In this document: piece by piece, positions 8,500 through 15,852 of the stretch | Position numbering within the stretch: position 1 is the first letter of the stretch | Layout: each line of letters starts with the position of its first letter | Assembly (NCBI GenBank): GCA_018401875.1 | Contig: JAGYJZ010000004.1 | Coordinates: 1-64,000 of the forward strand | Origin: Salibacteraceae bacterium | GTDB taxonomy: Bacteria > Bacteroidota > Bacteroidia > Flavobacteriales_G > Salibacteraceae | DNA length: 64,000 bases | Direction of reading: 5' to 3' | Notes under the pieces: generated by a model | The model's database searches: none | What the model saw: only the letters and a program-made list of their open reading frames with translations | What the model was told of the DNA's origin: nothing | Program-made: the position numbers and the translations under genes

Positions 8500-9447
8500 A
8501 TGCGAGAAGCCATCAAGAACTCCCATCCCCTTGTGCAATTATCAGTTTTTGTGCTTGTAGGACTCGTCTCCATGTTCATCTTGATGGGCTTGGTCATGGT
8601 TCCTTTTGTTTTCAGTGGATCGGGCATCGCATTCATCAGCAACCCAGGATCGATCAGCGACCCCAACGAACCTGCTGTGTTGGTGCTGAAACTCATGCAA
8701 ATTATGCAAGCCATAGGCTTGTTTGTTGTGCCTTATCTCATGTATAGATGGGTGCAGCAAAACGACAATCCATACCGCCTGATTGCTTTGAATGGAAAGA
8801 GGGCGATGATCGTTGTATTCGTCATTACGATGGTTTCTGCCCTGCCATTAATCAACTTTTTAGCCGAATGGAACGCAGCGCTTTCTCTGCCAGATGCTTT
8901 TGAAGGTGTTGAGCAATGGATGAGAAGCATGGAAGCCGATGCCGAAGCATTGATTCGAATTTTCTTGAGCATGGACTCAGTAGGTGATTTGATTTTTAAC
9001 CTTGTGCTCATCGCGATCATTCCGGCCATTGCTGAAGAGGTATTCTTTCGCGGTATGATGCAGCCATTGTTTCTAAAAGTGGTCAAAAACTACCACTTGG
9101 CCATTTGGATCACGGCCTTTTTGTTTTCCTTCTTCCACATGCAGTTTTTAGGTTTTCTGCCTCGCATGATTCTGGGCGCTGTGTTTGGTTATGCTGCTCA
9201 TTGGTCTGGAACGCTGCTTTTGCCGATGGTGGGCCACTTAATCAACAACGGCTTGGCGGTTTTAATTACATGGTATATCGGGCAAGAAGCCATTGAAAAT
9301 CACATTGAAACCATTGGCGCCAATGAGGGAGAAGGATTGTTTGCAGTATTGAGTGCCGTTGTGCTCGTGGCGGGGTTACTCACGATCTATTTTTATGCAA
9401 CTAAGGATAAAGAAAAAGCCCCAGCAACATCCGCTACTGAGGCTTAA
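8500..9447 (+). CDS. CPBP-family intramembrane metalloprotease
   Basis: A 315-residue polytopic inner-membrane protein of the CPBP/ABI family (Rce1-like glutamic metalloproteases). The signature EExxxR is present as AEEVFFRG (about residue 180), with the second motif FSFFHMQFLGFLPR and the third HLINNG. The N-terminal third carries two or three helices and a loop. I chose the ATG at 8500; an upstream start at 8386 would add residues antisense to dus. It is divergent from dus and convergent with the ExbD genes. The substrate cannot be told from sequence; bacterial members act in protein processing or self-immunity. Confidence 0.85.
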   Translation: MREAIKNSHPLVQLSVFVLVGLVSMFILMGLVMVPFVFSGSGIAFISNPGSISDPNEPAVLVLKLMQIMQAIGLFVVPYLMYRWVQQNDNPYRLIALNGKRAMIVVFVITMVSALPLINFLAEWNAALSLPDAFEGVEQWMRSMEADAEALIRIFLSMDSVGDLIFNLVLIAIIPAIAEEVFFRGMMQPLFLKVVKNYHLAIWITAFLFSFFHMQFLGFLPRMILGAVFGYAAHWSGTLLLPMVGHLINNGLAVLITWYIGQEAIENHIETIGANEGEGLFAVLSAVVLVAGLLTIYFYATKDKEKAPATSATEA

Positions 9448-9466
9448 TCAAATCCAAATTCTGAAA

Positions 9467-9931
9467 TTATCGAACTACTTTCTCTCGTGTTGAGTAGTTA
9501 ATTTTTAGTGCTTGAACCTTTCTGAGTTTTTGTTTCACTTCGGTCACAATACCCATTTTGGTTTCTTTATCCACTTTCAACGACACGGTGATTTTACCTT
9601 GCAACTGCTCAGGACGATCGGCTCTTCGAGCGATGATGTAATCTTGAACATCTTCGATGGTGGCAAAATCATCGTCCAACTGAATTTTAGGTACGGTACC
9701 GTACAAATCGCTGTTCATAGGCTCACCGATATAGATGTAATCTACCAATGACTTGTCTTCCAGCTTATCAATTTCAGTCGCTTCCGGTTGATCCAATTTT
9801 ATTTTAAGATCAACTTCTCGCATCACAGTAGTAACCATGAAGAAGAAAAGAAGCATGAAAACGATGTCGGGAAGAGAAGCTGTGCTTACTGCCGGTGTTC
9901 CTTTGCTATTATCTTTTTTAAATTTTGACAT
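9467..9931 (-). CDS. ExbD/TolR-family protein (second copy)
   Basis: A 154-residue ExbD-like protein with a short cytoplasmic tail, one transmembrane helix (about 22-45, SLPDIVFMLLFFFMVTTVM, with the Asp that serves proton translocation in this family) and a periplasmic domain of about 105 residues. With the ExbB homologue upstream it would form a proton-driven motor coupling the inner membrane to the periplasm or to TonB. It is last in the operon ExbB - membrane protein - ExbD1 - ExbD2 and lies two bases from ExbD1. The exact system it energises is not shown by sequence. Confidence 0.9.
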   Translation of the reverse strand: MSKFKKDNSKGTPAVSTASLPDIVFMLLFFFMVTTVMREVDLKIKLDQPEATEIDKLEDKSLVDYIYIGEPMNSDLYGTVPKIQLDDDFATIEDVQDYIIARRADRPEQLQGKITVSLKVDKETKMGIVTEVKQKLRKVQALKINYSTREKVVR

Positions 9932-9933
9932 AA

Positions 9934-10548
9934 TTACCCTCCAATATCTTTAGGTTCTGCTTCTGAAATTCGCTGTGGGTAAACATCGCGTATGGCGTCA
10001 ATCATTTCGGCATATTTCTCGCCACCTTGTTCTGATTTTGCCAATTCTTCGATCTTCTTATACGGCATCCCAAACTTCTGCATTGCTAACTCGTCACGCA
10101 ACTCAGTGTAAGCGGCTGCCAATTCGTTTTGCACTTGAATGTACAAGTCATACGAAGTACCGTTGTCATTCTGAAGAGAAATCACCTGTTTCGAAACGGG
10201 CATTCTGCCAAAAATCGGCACGTCAGTTTCTTTAAATTCGGGTAATGTTTCCTTTCGAGAAGGATTCGCGATAAACTCTTTAGCTTCTTGCCTCAATTGA
10301 TCGATGCTCAGCAACTCGCCTTCAACCAACAATTGGTCGTTGGCGTTTGCCAATACCACAAACACATTTCTGTCTTTGATGGGCGGTGGGTCAGGTTGGT
10401 CTTCTAACAAGGGTGGAGGCAGCTTGCGCGCCAAACCCCAACTTGTATCCATGGTAGTGGTAACAAGGAAGAAAACCAAGAGAAGGAAGGCGATGTCAGC
10501 CATCGATCCCGCATTGATTTCTTGTAATTCTCTTTTCTTCCTGGCCAT
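9934..10548 (-). CDS. ExbD/TolR-family protein (first copy)
   Basis: A 204-residue ExbD homologue, longer than usual because of an insertion in the periplasmic part (about residues 85-125). The helix (about 18-36) contains the conserved Asp in SMADIAFLLLVFFLVTTTMD. A Pro-rich stretch (PPPLLEDQPDPPPI) follows the helix, as in many TolR/ExbD proteins. Two ExbD paralogues next to one ExbB is a common Bacteroidota arrangement and suggests a heteromeric stator. The operon order and tight spacing (2 and 5 bases to its neighbours) support joint expression. Confidence 0.9.
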   Translation of the reverse strand: MARKKRELQEINAGSMADIAFLLLVFFLVTTTMDTSWGLARKLPPPLLEDQPDPPPIKDRNVFVVLANANDQLLVEGELLSIDQLRQEAKEFIANPSRKETLPEFKETDVPIFGRMPVSKQVISLQNDNGTSYDLYIQVQNELAAAYTELRDELAMQKFGMPYKKIEELAKSEQGGEKYAEMIDAIRDVYPQRISEAEPKDIGG

Positions 10549-10553
10549 AATCC

Positions 10554-10988
10554 TTATTTAAGTAATCTAGAAACTGAAGAATAAGCGATGGACAACACGG
10601 CCAGCACAAATAAGATGTAAAATGCATACAATCCCGCTCCGCTCAACCTTGAAGTAGTTTCGCTAATGTTGCCGGTGTAGTATGGCTCAACAGTGCTGTC
10701 GGCCAATACATAGCTCAAGCCCAACACCACGATCATTCCAACCAAACCGATCAATGTGCCTTTCAGTTTGCCTGGATTGGTAACTGCTTGCAACACTGCT
10801 CCACCTAAGGCTGCTAATATGGCAACGATTAAAAGGATGTAGCTCAATCCAATAAAGCTTCCTACGGCTCCACAGTCTGTGCAATCGCTTTGTTCAGGAG
10901 TAAGTCCTGAAGACATAGTCATCACCATTAGGATTACTCCTATTGCAATGATGACAAACATGCCTATCGTATTGATTTTTTGAAACAT
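10554..10988 (-). CDS. Four-helix membrane protein of the ExbB/ExbD operon
   Basis: A 144-residue hydrophobic protein with about four transmembrane helices (about 7-25, 44-65, 77-95 and 118-138) and a short loop with a Cys pair (SDCTDCGAVG). I do not recognise a named family. It sits between the ExbB-like and ExbD-like genes, 8 bases after the former and 5 before the latter, so it is probably an accessory subunit of that complex. Similar small membrane proteins occur at this position in other Bacteroidota, as far as I recall. Confidence 0.65.
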   Translation of the reverse strand: MFQKINTIGMFVIIAIGVILMVMTMSSGLTPEQSDCTDCGAVGSFIGLSYILLIVAILAALGGAVLQAVTNPGKLKGTLIGLVGMIVVLGLSYVLADSTVEPYYTGNISETTSRLSGAGLYAFYILFVLAVLSIAYSSVSRLLK

Positions 10989-10996
10989 AGAATATA

Positions 10997-11830
10997 TTAT
11001 TTAGTCAAGTTGTGCTTGATCATCAAATCGATTAAAGAAATAGAAGCGTTCTCCATTTCATTCACAATGCTGTCCACTTTCGCAACGATGTAGTTGTAGA
11101 AAATTTGGAGAATCATTGCTACTAAAAGACCAGATACGGTTGTAATCAAGGCCACACCTATACCACCAGCTACGATACCGGGAGAAATGTTGTTGGCCGC
11201 AGCGATCGCATCGAATGCTTCGATCATACCGATTACCGTTCCGAAGAAACCGAGCATCGGTGCAAGAGCGATGAACAATGAAATCCAAGAAAGGCCTTTC
11301 TCTAAAAGTCCCATTTGAACGCTACCATAAGAAACCACTGATTTTTCAACCATTTCAATTCCGTGGTCAGCGCGATCTAAACCTTGGTAAAAAATACTTG
11401 CTACTGGACCTCTAATGTTTCTGCACACTTCTTTTGCTGCATCAACACCACCGCTTTTAAGGGCGTTGTCTACTTCTTCTAGAAGCTTGTCGTTGTTCGT
11501 GGTTGCCATGTTGAGGTAAAGGATACGCTCAATAGACATTGCCAATCCTAAGATCAAACAGATTAATACGAACGACATGAATTCAGGACCACCTTCAATA
11601 AACTTTTGCTTTACCACTTGATGCAGAGATTTATCCTCTGCTGGGGCTGCTTCTTCAGCGGGCATTTCCATTGGTGCTGCTTCTTCTTGAGGCTCTTCGG
11701 CCATGACTTCCTCGGTTGCTGCAGCGCTGCTATCAGCATCCATCGGTTGTTCATCTTGCGCAAATGACATTGACAAACCTGATACCATCAGGGTAACAGT
11801 CATTGCAATAGATAAAAAGGTACGTTTCAT
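10997..11830 (-). CDS. MotA/TolQ/ExbB proton-channel protein
   Basis: A 277-residue ExbB/TolQ family protein. It begins with a signal-like helix (residues 1-24), then a low-complexity Glu/Ala/Pro/Met segment of about 45 residues, then the three-helix ExbB core (about 82-105, 180-205 and 220-250) with the conserved GFFGTVIGMIEAFD and GVALITTVSGL segments. It forms the proton channel used with ExbD-type proteins. The acidic periplasmic leader is typical of Bacteroidota ExbB homologues. It is the first gene of a four-gene operon; a possible promoter lies about 170 bases upstream. Confidence 0.92.
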   Translation of the reverse strand: MKRTFLSIAMTVTLMVSGLSMSFAQDEQPMDADSSAAATEEVMAEEPQEEAAPMEMPAEEAAPAEDKSLHQVVKQKFIEGGPEFMSFVLICLILGLAMSIERILYLNMATTNNDKLLEEVDNALKSGGVDAAKEVCRNIRGPVASIFYQGLDRADHGIEMVEKSVVSYGSVQMGLLEKGLSWISLFIALAPMLGFFGTVIGMIEAFDAIAAANNISPGIVAGGIGVALITTVSGLLVAMILQIFYNYIVAKVDSIVNEMENASISLIDLMIKHNLTK

Positions 11831-12215
11831 ATTAACTAATTTGGATTTGGATTTGCTATTCTTTTTTAATTTTCAAAATCGGCTGTAAACATATAAAGCG
11901 TCAACGAATTGCATCGTTATGATTGTGTGAAATTTTTTACACGGCAAGAAAAACTGCAATTCAACGGGTTAAAAATAAGTGTACAGGTTGATTGAGAACG
12001 CTCAAATGTATAAAAAGCCACCGTTACAAATCACTCAAGCTTTAGATTTTGGTTGAAAAACTGATTTAAAAATGAATCAAAAGCGACCGATAAGCTTACT
12101 GTTCATCAGAATAAAATGCCATTAATCCGATTGTGAAACACTGTAATAAAAATAAATCTGCTATTTTCGAACGAAATGAAACAGCCTCTGTTGCTCCTTT
12201 ACAAAATAAAACCCT
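11831..12215. other. AT-rich divergent intergenic region
   Basis: This 385-base region separates the ExbB operon (minus) from the MbnP operon (plus). No gene is seen. The minus strand carries TACATTTG at 12003-12010, a match to the -7 consensus, with TTTG about 16 bases further upstream. On the plus strand TATTTTCG near 12154-12161 is a weaker -7 candidate for the MbnP operon. Confidence 0.4.
12003..12010 (-). promoter_or_regulatory. Candidate -7 box for the ExbB operon
   Basis: TACATTTG on the minus strand fits TAnnTTTG, with a TTTG (12027-12030) 16 bases upstream as a possible -33 element. The leader to the ExbB start would be about 170 bases. Confidence 0.4.
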
Positions 12216-13214
12216 ATGAAAAAACTTATACTTCCTCTTATTTCTTTACTCCTCGTTTCAACTATCGCCCCGCTCAACGCGCAAAATGACGTGCGATTGG
12301 AGATTGTTCATGCACTCGGCACGAGCCCTTTTGCATTTAATGAAGCTGCAACAACGACCGGTGGAGTGACATTCGATGTGAAACGATTAGAGTATTACAT
12401 CTCTGAAATTACCTTGGTTCACGATGGTGGGCAAGAAATTGTGGTACCCAATGTATGGGCACTCGCAAACGCCAGCCAAAACACGGTGATTGAACTCGGG
12501 ACGCAAAATGTTACAGCATTGGAAGGCCTTCGCTTTTCTATTGGTGTTGACCCCGCGCACAACAACCTCGATCCTTCGACCTACGCCCCTTCGCATCCTC
12601 TAGCCCATAAAAACCCTTCGATGCATTGGGGTTGGACAGCAGGTTACCGATTTGTGGCAATGGAAGGAAACGGAGGAGCGCAACTGAGCCAACTCTTTGA
12701 AATTCATGCTTTGGGAAACAAAAACTATTTTGAAGTTGATCTGCCTATTTCTGTAACTGCAGAAAACGGAGAAGTACTTCCTGTGATTTACGGTAATTAC
12801 AGCAACGCTTTAACAGGAATCGATGTTTCGGCAGGTGTCATTACACATGGTGAAAACGATGAGGCAGTGGACATACTTGAAAATTTCAGAGACCTTGTTT
12901 TTACAACCATTTCACCGATAGACACCACAGAGGTGATCGAAGAACCCAATGGAATTTCAGAGGCCACAACGAAGCTTGATTTTCAAATTTTCCCAAATCC
13001 ATCGCACAACGGAAACGCCACACTTGATGTGCAGTCATCGTCACCATTGGAAATCAATGTGTATGACCTCACTGGAAAGCAAGTACTTGCGCAAACCTTG
13101 AATTCAAACACGAACGTCTTAAAGATTAACCGGTTAGAATCTGGGGTGTACTTTGTGCATGTTAACGACCTCAGCACCAATGAGGTGATGGTGAAAAAAT
13201 TAAGTGTACAATAA
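12216..13214 (+). CDS. MbnP-like copper-binding protein with T9SS sorting domain
   Basis: A 332-residue exported protein. After the signal peptide (1-22) the region 23-230 matches the MbnP/MopE-type domain: DVKRLEYYISEITLV, FSIGVDP, and the Trp-rich core MHWGWTAGYRF (His137, Trp138, Trp140). In MopE/MbnP a Trp in this core is oxidised to kynurenine by a MauG-like partner and helps bind copper. A T9SS type A sorting domain fills residues 252-332 (FQIFPNPSHNG ... GVYFVHV). It overlaps the first of two di-haem peroxidase genes by 11 bases, which strengthens the assignment. Copper binding itself is inferred. Confidence 0.75.
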   Translation: MKKLILPLISLLLVSTIAPLNAQNDVRLEIVHALGTSPFAFNEAATTTGGVTFDVKRLEYYISEITLVHDGGQEIVVPNVWALANASQNTVIELGTQNVTALEGLRFSIGVDPAHNNLDPSTYAPSHPLAHKNPSMHWGWTAGYRFVAMEGNGGAQLSQLFEIHALGNKNYFEVDLPISVTAENGEVLPVIYGNYSNALTGIDVSAGVITHGENDEAVDILENFRDLVFTTISPIDTTEVIEEPNGISEATTKLDFQIFPNPSHNGNATLDVQSSSPLEINVYDLTGKQVLAQTLNSNTNVLKINRLESGVYFVHVNDLSTNEVMVKKLSVQ

Positions 13215-14223
13215 GTCATTCATATTCGTTTTTCTTGTGCTCATTGCGGTTGCCTCATGCAGAAAGGATAAAATGCCTACTGTGTTGGTTGCAGAAGACC
13301 TCGAATCGACATTAACGCGAGTGCCGGAGGGTTTTGAAAGCATTCCATTTCCTGAAGACAATCCGTTCAGCGCAGAAAAATGGACGTTGGGGAAAGCCCT
13401 GTTTTACGACCCTGCTCTTTCGGTCGATTTTAGTACTAGCTGTGCCTCATGTCATCATTCTGAGTTGGCATTTACAGACAATCAAGCCACGAGTAAAGGT
13501 GTGGAGGACAGGGACGGAACCCGAAATTCACCCACGTTGGCCAATGTTGCATATCAGCCCTACTTCATGCGCGAAGGCTCAGTGCCATCGCTCGAAATGC
13601 AGGTGCTGGTGCCAATTCAAGAGCACAACGAATTTGCATTTAACATGGTAGAGTTGTGCGAACGCTTAAACGAAATGCCCGATTATGTGCGCATGACACA
13701 AGACGCATTCGGCACTGAAATGACTCCGTTTGCGCTAACCCGAGCCCTTGCCACATTTGAACGCACATTGATCAGCGGAAACAGTCCTTACGACCAATTC
13801 AAGCAAGGTAAAGGCGCATTGAGTGCGTCAGAAATGCGCGGAATGGACTTATTTTTTAGCTCCCGCACCAATTGTTCGACATGCCATTCAGGTTTTAATT
13901 TTACGGATTACAGCATACGCAACAATGGATATGAATCGGGTGATGTGGGTAGAATGCGTTTTACAACCGACTCTGCCGATTACTCCTTATTTAAGATTCC
14001 AAGTTTGAGAAACATCGCGTTGACTGACCCTTACATGCACGATGGTTCATTTGCTACCTTGCGCGAAGTGATTGATAATTATAATGCAGGGGGCAGCAGT
14101 GCTTATTCAGATCCGCTTATTCGGCCTTTAAACTTGACTGAAACAGAAATAAACGACCTTATTCAATTTCTTCACTCCTTAACGGATGAAGAATTCATTT
14201 CTAACCCTATTTTCAAAGAATGA
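13204..14223 (+). CDS. Di-haem cytochrome c peroxidase / MbnH-MauG-like protein
   Basis: A 339-residue exported protein with an N-terminal lipoprotein-like signal (VAVASCRKD, Cys at about residue 19). Two c-type haem motifs are present, CASCHH (Cys80-His84) and CSTCHS (Cys224-His228). LGKALFYDP before the first haem and PSLRNIALTDPYMHDG near the end are typical of the CcpA/MauG superfamily. The start is GTG and overlaps the MbnP-like gene by 11 bases; the stop overlaps the next gene as ATGA. A role in oxidising the MbnP Trp is inferred from this context; a plain hydrogen peroxide-reducing activity is the alternative. Confidence 0.85.
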   Translation: MYNKSFIFVFLVLIAVASCRKDKMPTVLVAEDLESTLTRVPEGFESIPFPEDNPFSAEKWTLGKALFYDPALSVDFSTSCASCHHSELAFTDNQATSKGVEDRDGTRNSPTLANVAYQPYFMREGSVPSLEMQVLVPIQEHNEFAFNMVELCERLNEMPDYVRMTQDAFGTEMTPFALTRALATFERTLISGNSPYDQFKQGKGALSASEMRGMDLFFSSRTNCSTCHSGFNFTDYSIRNNGYESGDVGRMRFTTDSADYSLFKIPSLRNIALTDPYMHDGSFATLREVIDNYNAGGSSAYSDPLIRPLNLTETEINDLIQFLHSLTDEEFISNPIFKE

Positions 14224-15323
14224 AGATGAAGAAATCAGTGATATTAGTCGCCTTACTCGCCCCGTTGGTGTTTAGCCTTTGCACAAAAGACCCAAGCGGA
14301 CTGCCTGAAATAACGATGAATGCTGTGTATGACGACACGCCTTATGCGATCGAATATGGGCGATTTGCGGAGCCGGATATGAACGATAATCCACTTACGA
14401 TTGAAGGTGTAAAACTCGGGCGGATGTTGTTTTATGAACCCCAACTGTCAAAAGACAATTCGATCTCATGCGGCAGCTGCCATATTCAACAAGACGGCTT
14501 TTCTGATCCTGCCCAATTTTCAGCTGGTGTAGACGGGTCGTTGGGCAAAAGGCAAGCCATGCCGATCTTTAATATGCTTTGGCATACCAATGAATTTTTC
14601 TGGGATGGACGCGCTCATCTGCTCCGCGATCAATCATTGTTGCCGATCCAAGATGAATTGGAAATGAAGGAAACATTGGAAAATGTAGTCGTTAAATTGA
14701 GCGCCACCTCAGAATATCCAGCCCAGTTTATGCGGGCTTTTGGTGACGAAGAAATTACTTCAGAGCGCATGTCATTGGCCATGGAGCAGTTTATGAATTC
14801 GATCATTTCAAATCAGTCAAAATACGACAAGTTTCTCGATGGCACATTGACCCTTACCGAAAGCGAAGAACGCGGAAGGGTGCTCTATTTTGCTGAATAT
14901 AACCCTGGTTTTCCTGAGCAATCGGGGGCCGATTGTGCGCACTGCCACGGAGGAAACAATTTCGACAACAATCGCTATATGAACAATGGCTTGGATGCAG
15001 ATGGCGATCAAGACGATAAAGGACGAGAATTGGCCACCGGAAATGCGAGCGATCGTGCGAAATTCAAGGTGCCATCGTTAAGAAACGTAGCAATTACGGC
15101 ACCTTACATGCACGATGGTCGCTTTCAAACCCTCGAAGAAGTGGTTGACCACTACGATCACGGAATTGTGATTTCAGAAACGGTTGATCCAGCGTTGGCA
15201 TACAGCGCACAAACAGGGCTTCAATTGACGGCTCAAGATAAAACTGACCTGATCAATTTTTTAAAGACACTCACCGATGAAGCAATGATTGCTGACGAGC
15301 GGTTTTCAGATCCCTTCAAATAA
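14220..15323 (+). CDS. Second di-haem cytochrome c peroxidase / MauG-like protein
   Basis: A 367-residue exported protein with a hydrophobic signal and a Cys near residue 21. Haem motifs are CGSCHI (Cys84-His88) and CAHCHG (Cys239-His243). It has LGRMLFYEPQLSKDNS before the first haem, the peroxidase core FFWDGRAHLLRDQSLLPI and the C-terminal PSLRNVAITAPYMHDGRF. The DGR and PI(Q/E) segments are closer to classical bacterial cytochrome c peroxidases than in its upstream neighbour, so the two paralogues may have different substrates. Translation is coupled to the previous gene by ATGA. A bidirectional terminator follows its stop codon. Confidence 0.87.
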   Translation: MKMKKSVILVALLAPLVFSLCTKDPSGLPEITMNAVYDDTPYAIEYGRFAEPDMNDNPLTIEGVKLGRMLFYEPQLSKDNSISCGSCHIQQDGFSDPAQFSAGVDGSLGKRQAMPIFNMLWHTNEFFWDGRAHLLRDQSLLPIQDELEMKETLENVVVKLSATSEYPAQFMRAFGDEEITSERMSLAMEQFMNSIISNQSKYDKFLDGTLTLTESEERGRVLYFAEYNPGFPEQSGADCAHCHGGNNFDNNRYMNNGLDADGDQDDKGRELATGNASDRAKFKVPSLRNVAITAPYMHDGRFQTLEEVVDHYDHGIVISETVDPALAYSAQTGLQLTAQDKTDLINFLKTLTDEAMIADERFSDPFK

Positions 15324-15361
15324 AAAGCCGCGCACTCAACTCAATGAGCACACGGCTTTTT
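15322..15361. terminator. Bidirectional terminator
   Basis: AAAAAGCCG pairs with CGGCTTTTT across a loop of about 22 bases, with A and T runs on either side. It lies between the convergent peroxidase and rhodanese genes and can serve both. Confidence 0.7.
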
Positions 15362-15379
15362 ATACGTTTGAAGAAATGC

Positions 15380-15691
15380 TTATCGCACCAAGGCGTTTAC
15401 CTGCATCCATCCACCACCGTTTTCGCATTGGATGCCTTGTTGCTTTAAGAAGCCTGTTGCCTGACCACTTCGCGCTCCACTGGCACAGCACAAAACCACC
15501 GGTTTACCAATCTTCTTAATTTCAGAAACCTTGCTCTGAATGTTTTGAAGCGGTATGTTCTTAGAACCAGCCACGTGTCCACCTTGAAACTCAGCAGGTG
15601 TTCTCACATCAATAATCACTGCTCCTTTGTCTATCATTTCTTTTACCATAGCGCTGCTATCGTTGCCAAACATTGATCCGAAAAATCCCAT
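15380..15691 (-). CDS. Rhodanese-like domain protein
   Basis: A 103-residue single-domain rhodanese. IDVRTPAEFQGGHVAGSKNIPL is the family's N-terminal signature, and the active-site loop reads CCASGARSG, placing the catalytic Cys at about residue 75. Proteins of this size usually transfer sulfane sulfur (thiosulfate or persulfide) in the cytoplasm. There is no clear signal peptide; the N-terminus MGFFGSMFGND is short and mildly hydrophobic. It is a stand-alone gene, convergent with the peroxidase operon. Confidence 0.85.
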   Translation of the reverse strand: MGFFGSMFGNDSSAMVKEMIDKGAVIIDVRTPAEFQGGHVAGSKNIPLQNIQSKVSEIKKIGKPVVLCCASGARSGQATGFLKQQGIQCENGGGWMQVNALVR

Positions 15692-15840
15692 ATGTATTTA
15701 ATTTATGAATTTGATGGTGCAATGTTACAATGGTTCACAGGGAATGAATGTAACTTTAGTAACACAAGAACTCGACTTAGATCAATCGTGTTCTCTATTG
15801 ATTGATTCATCGCGTTGGCCATTTTCTGAGGCCACGCATT

Positions 15841-15848
15841 TATATTCG
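15841..15848 (+). promoter_or_regulatory. Candidate -7 box TATATTCG of tex
   Basis: TATATTCG resembles TAnnTTTG with one change, and only four bases (CGCC) separate it from the ATG at 15853. The spacing is the same as in rbfA and the DUF5916 gene. Confidence 0.4.
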
Positions 15849-15852
15849 CGCC

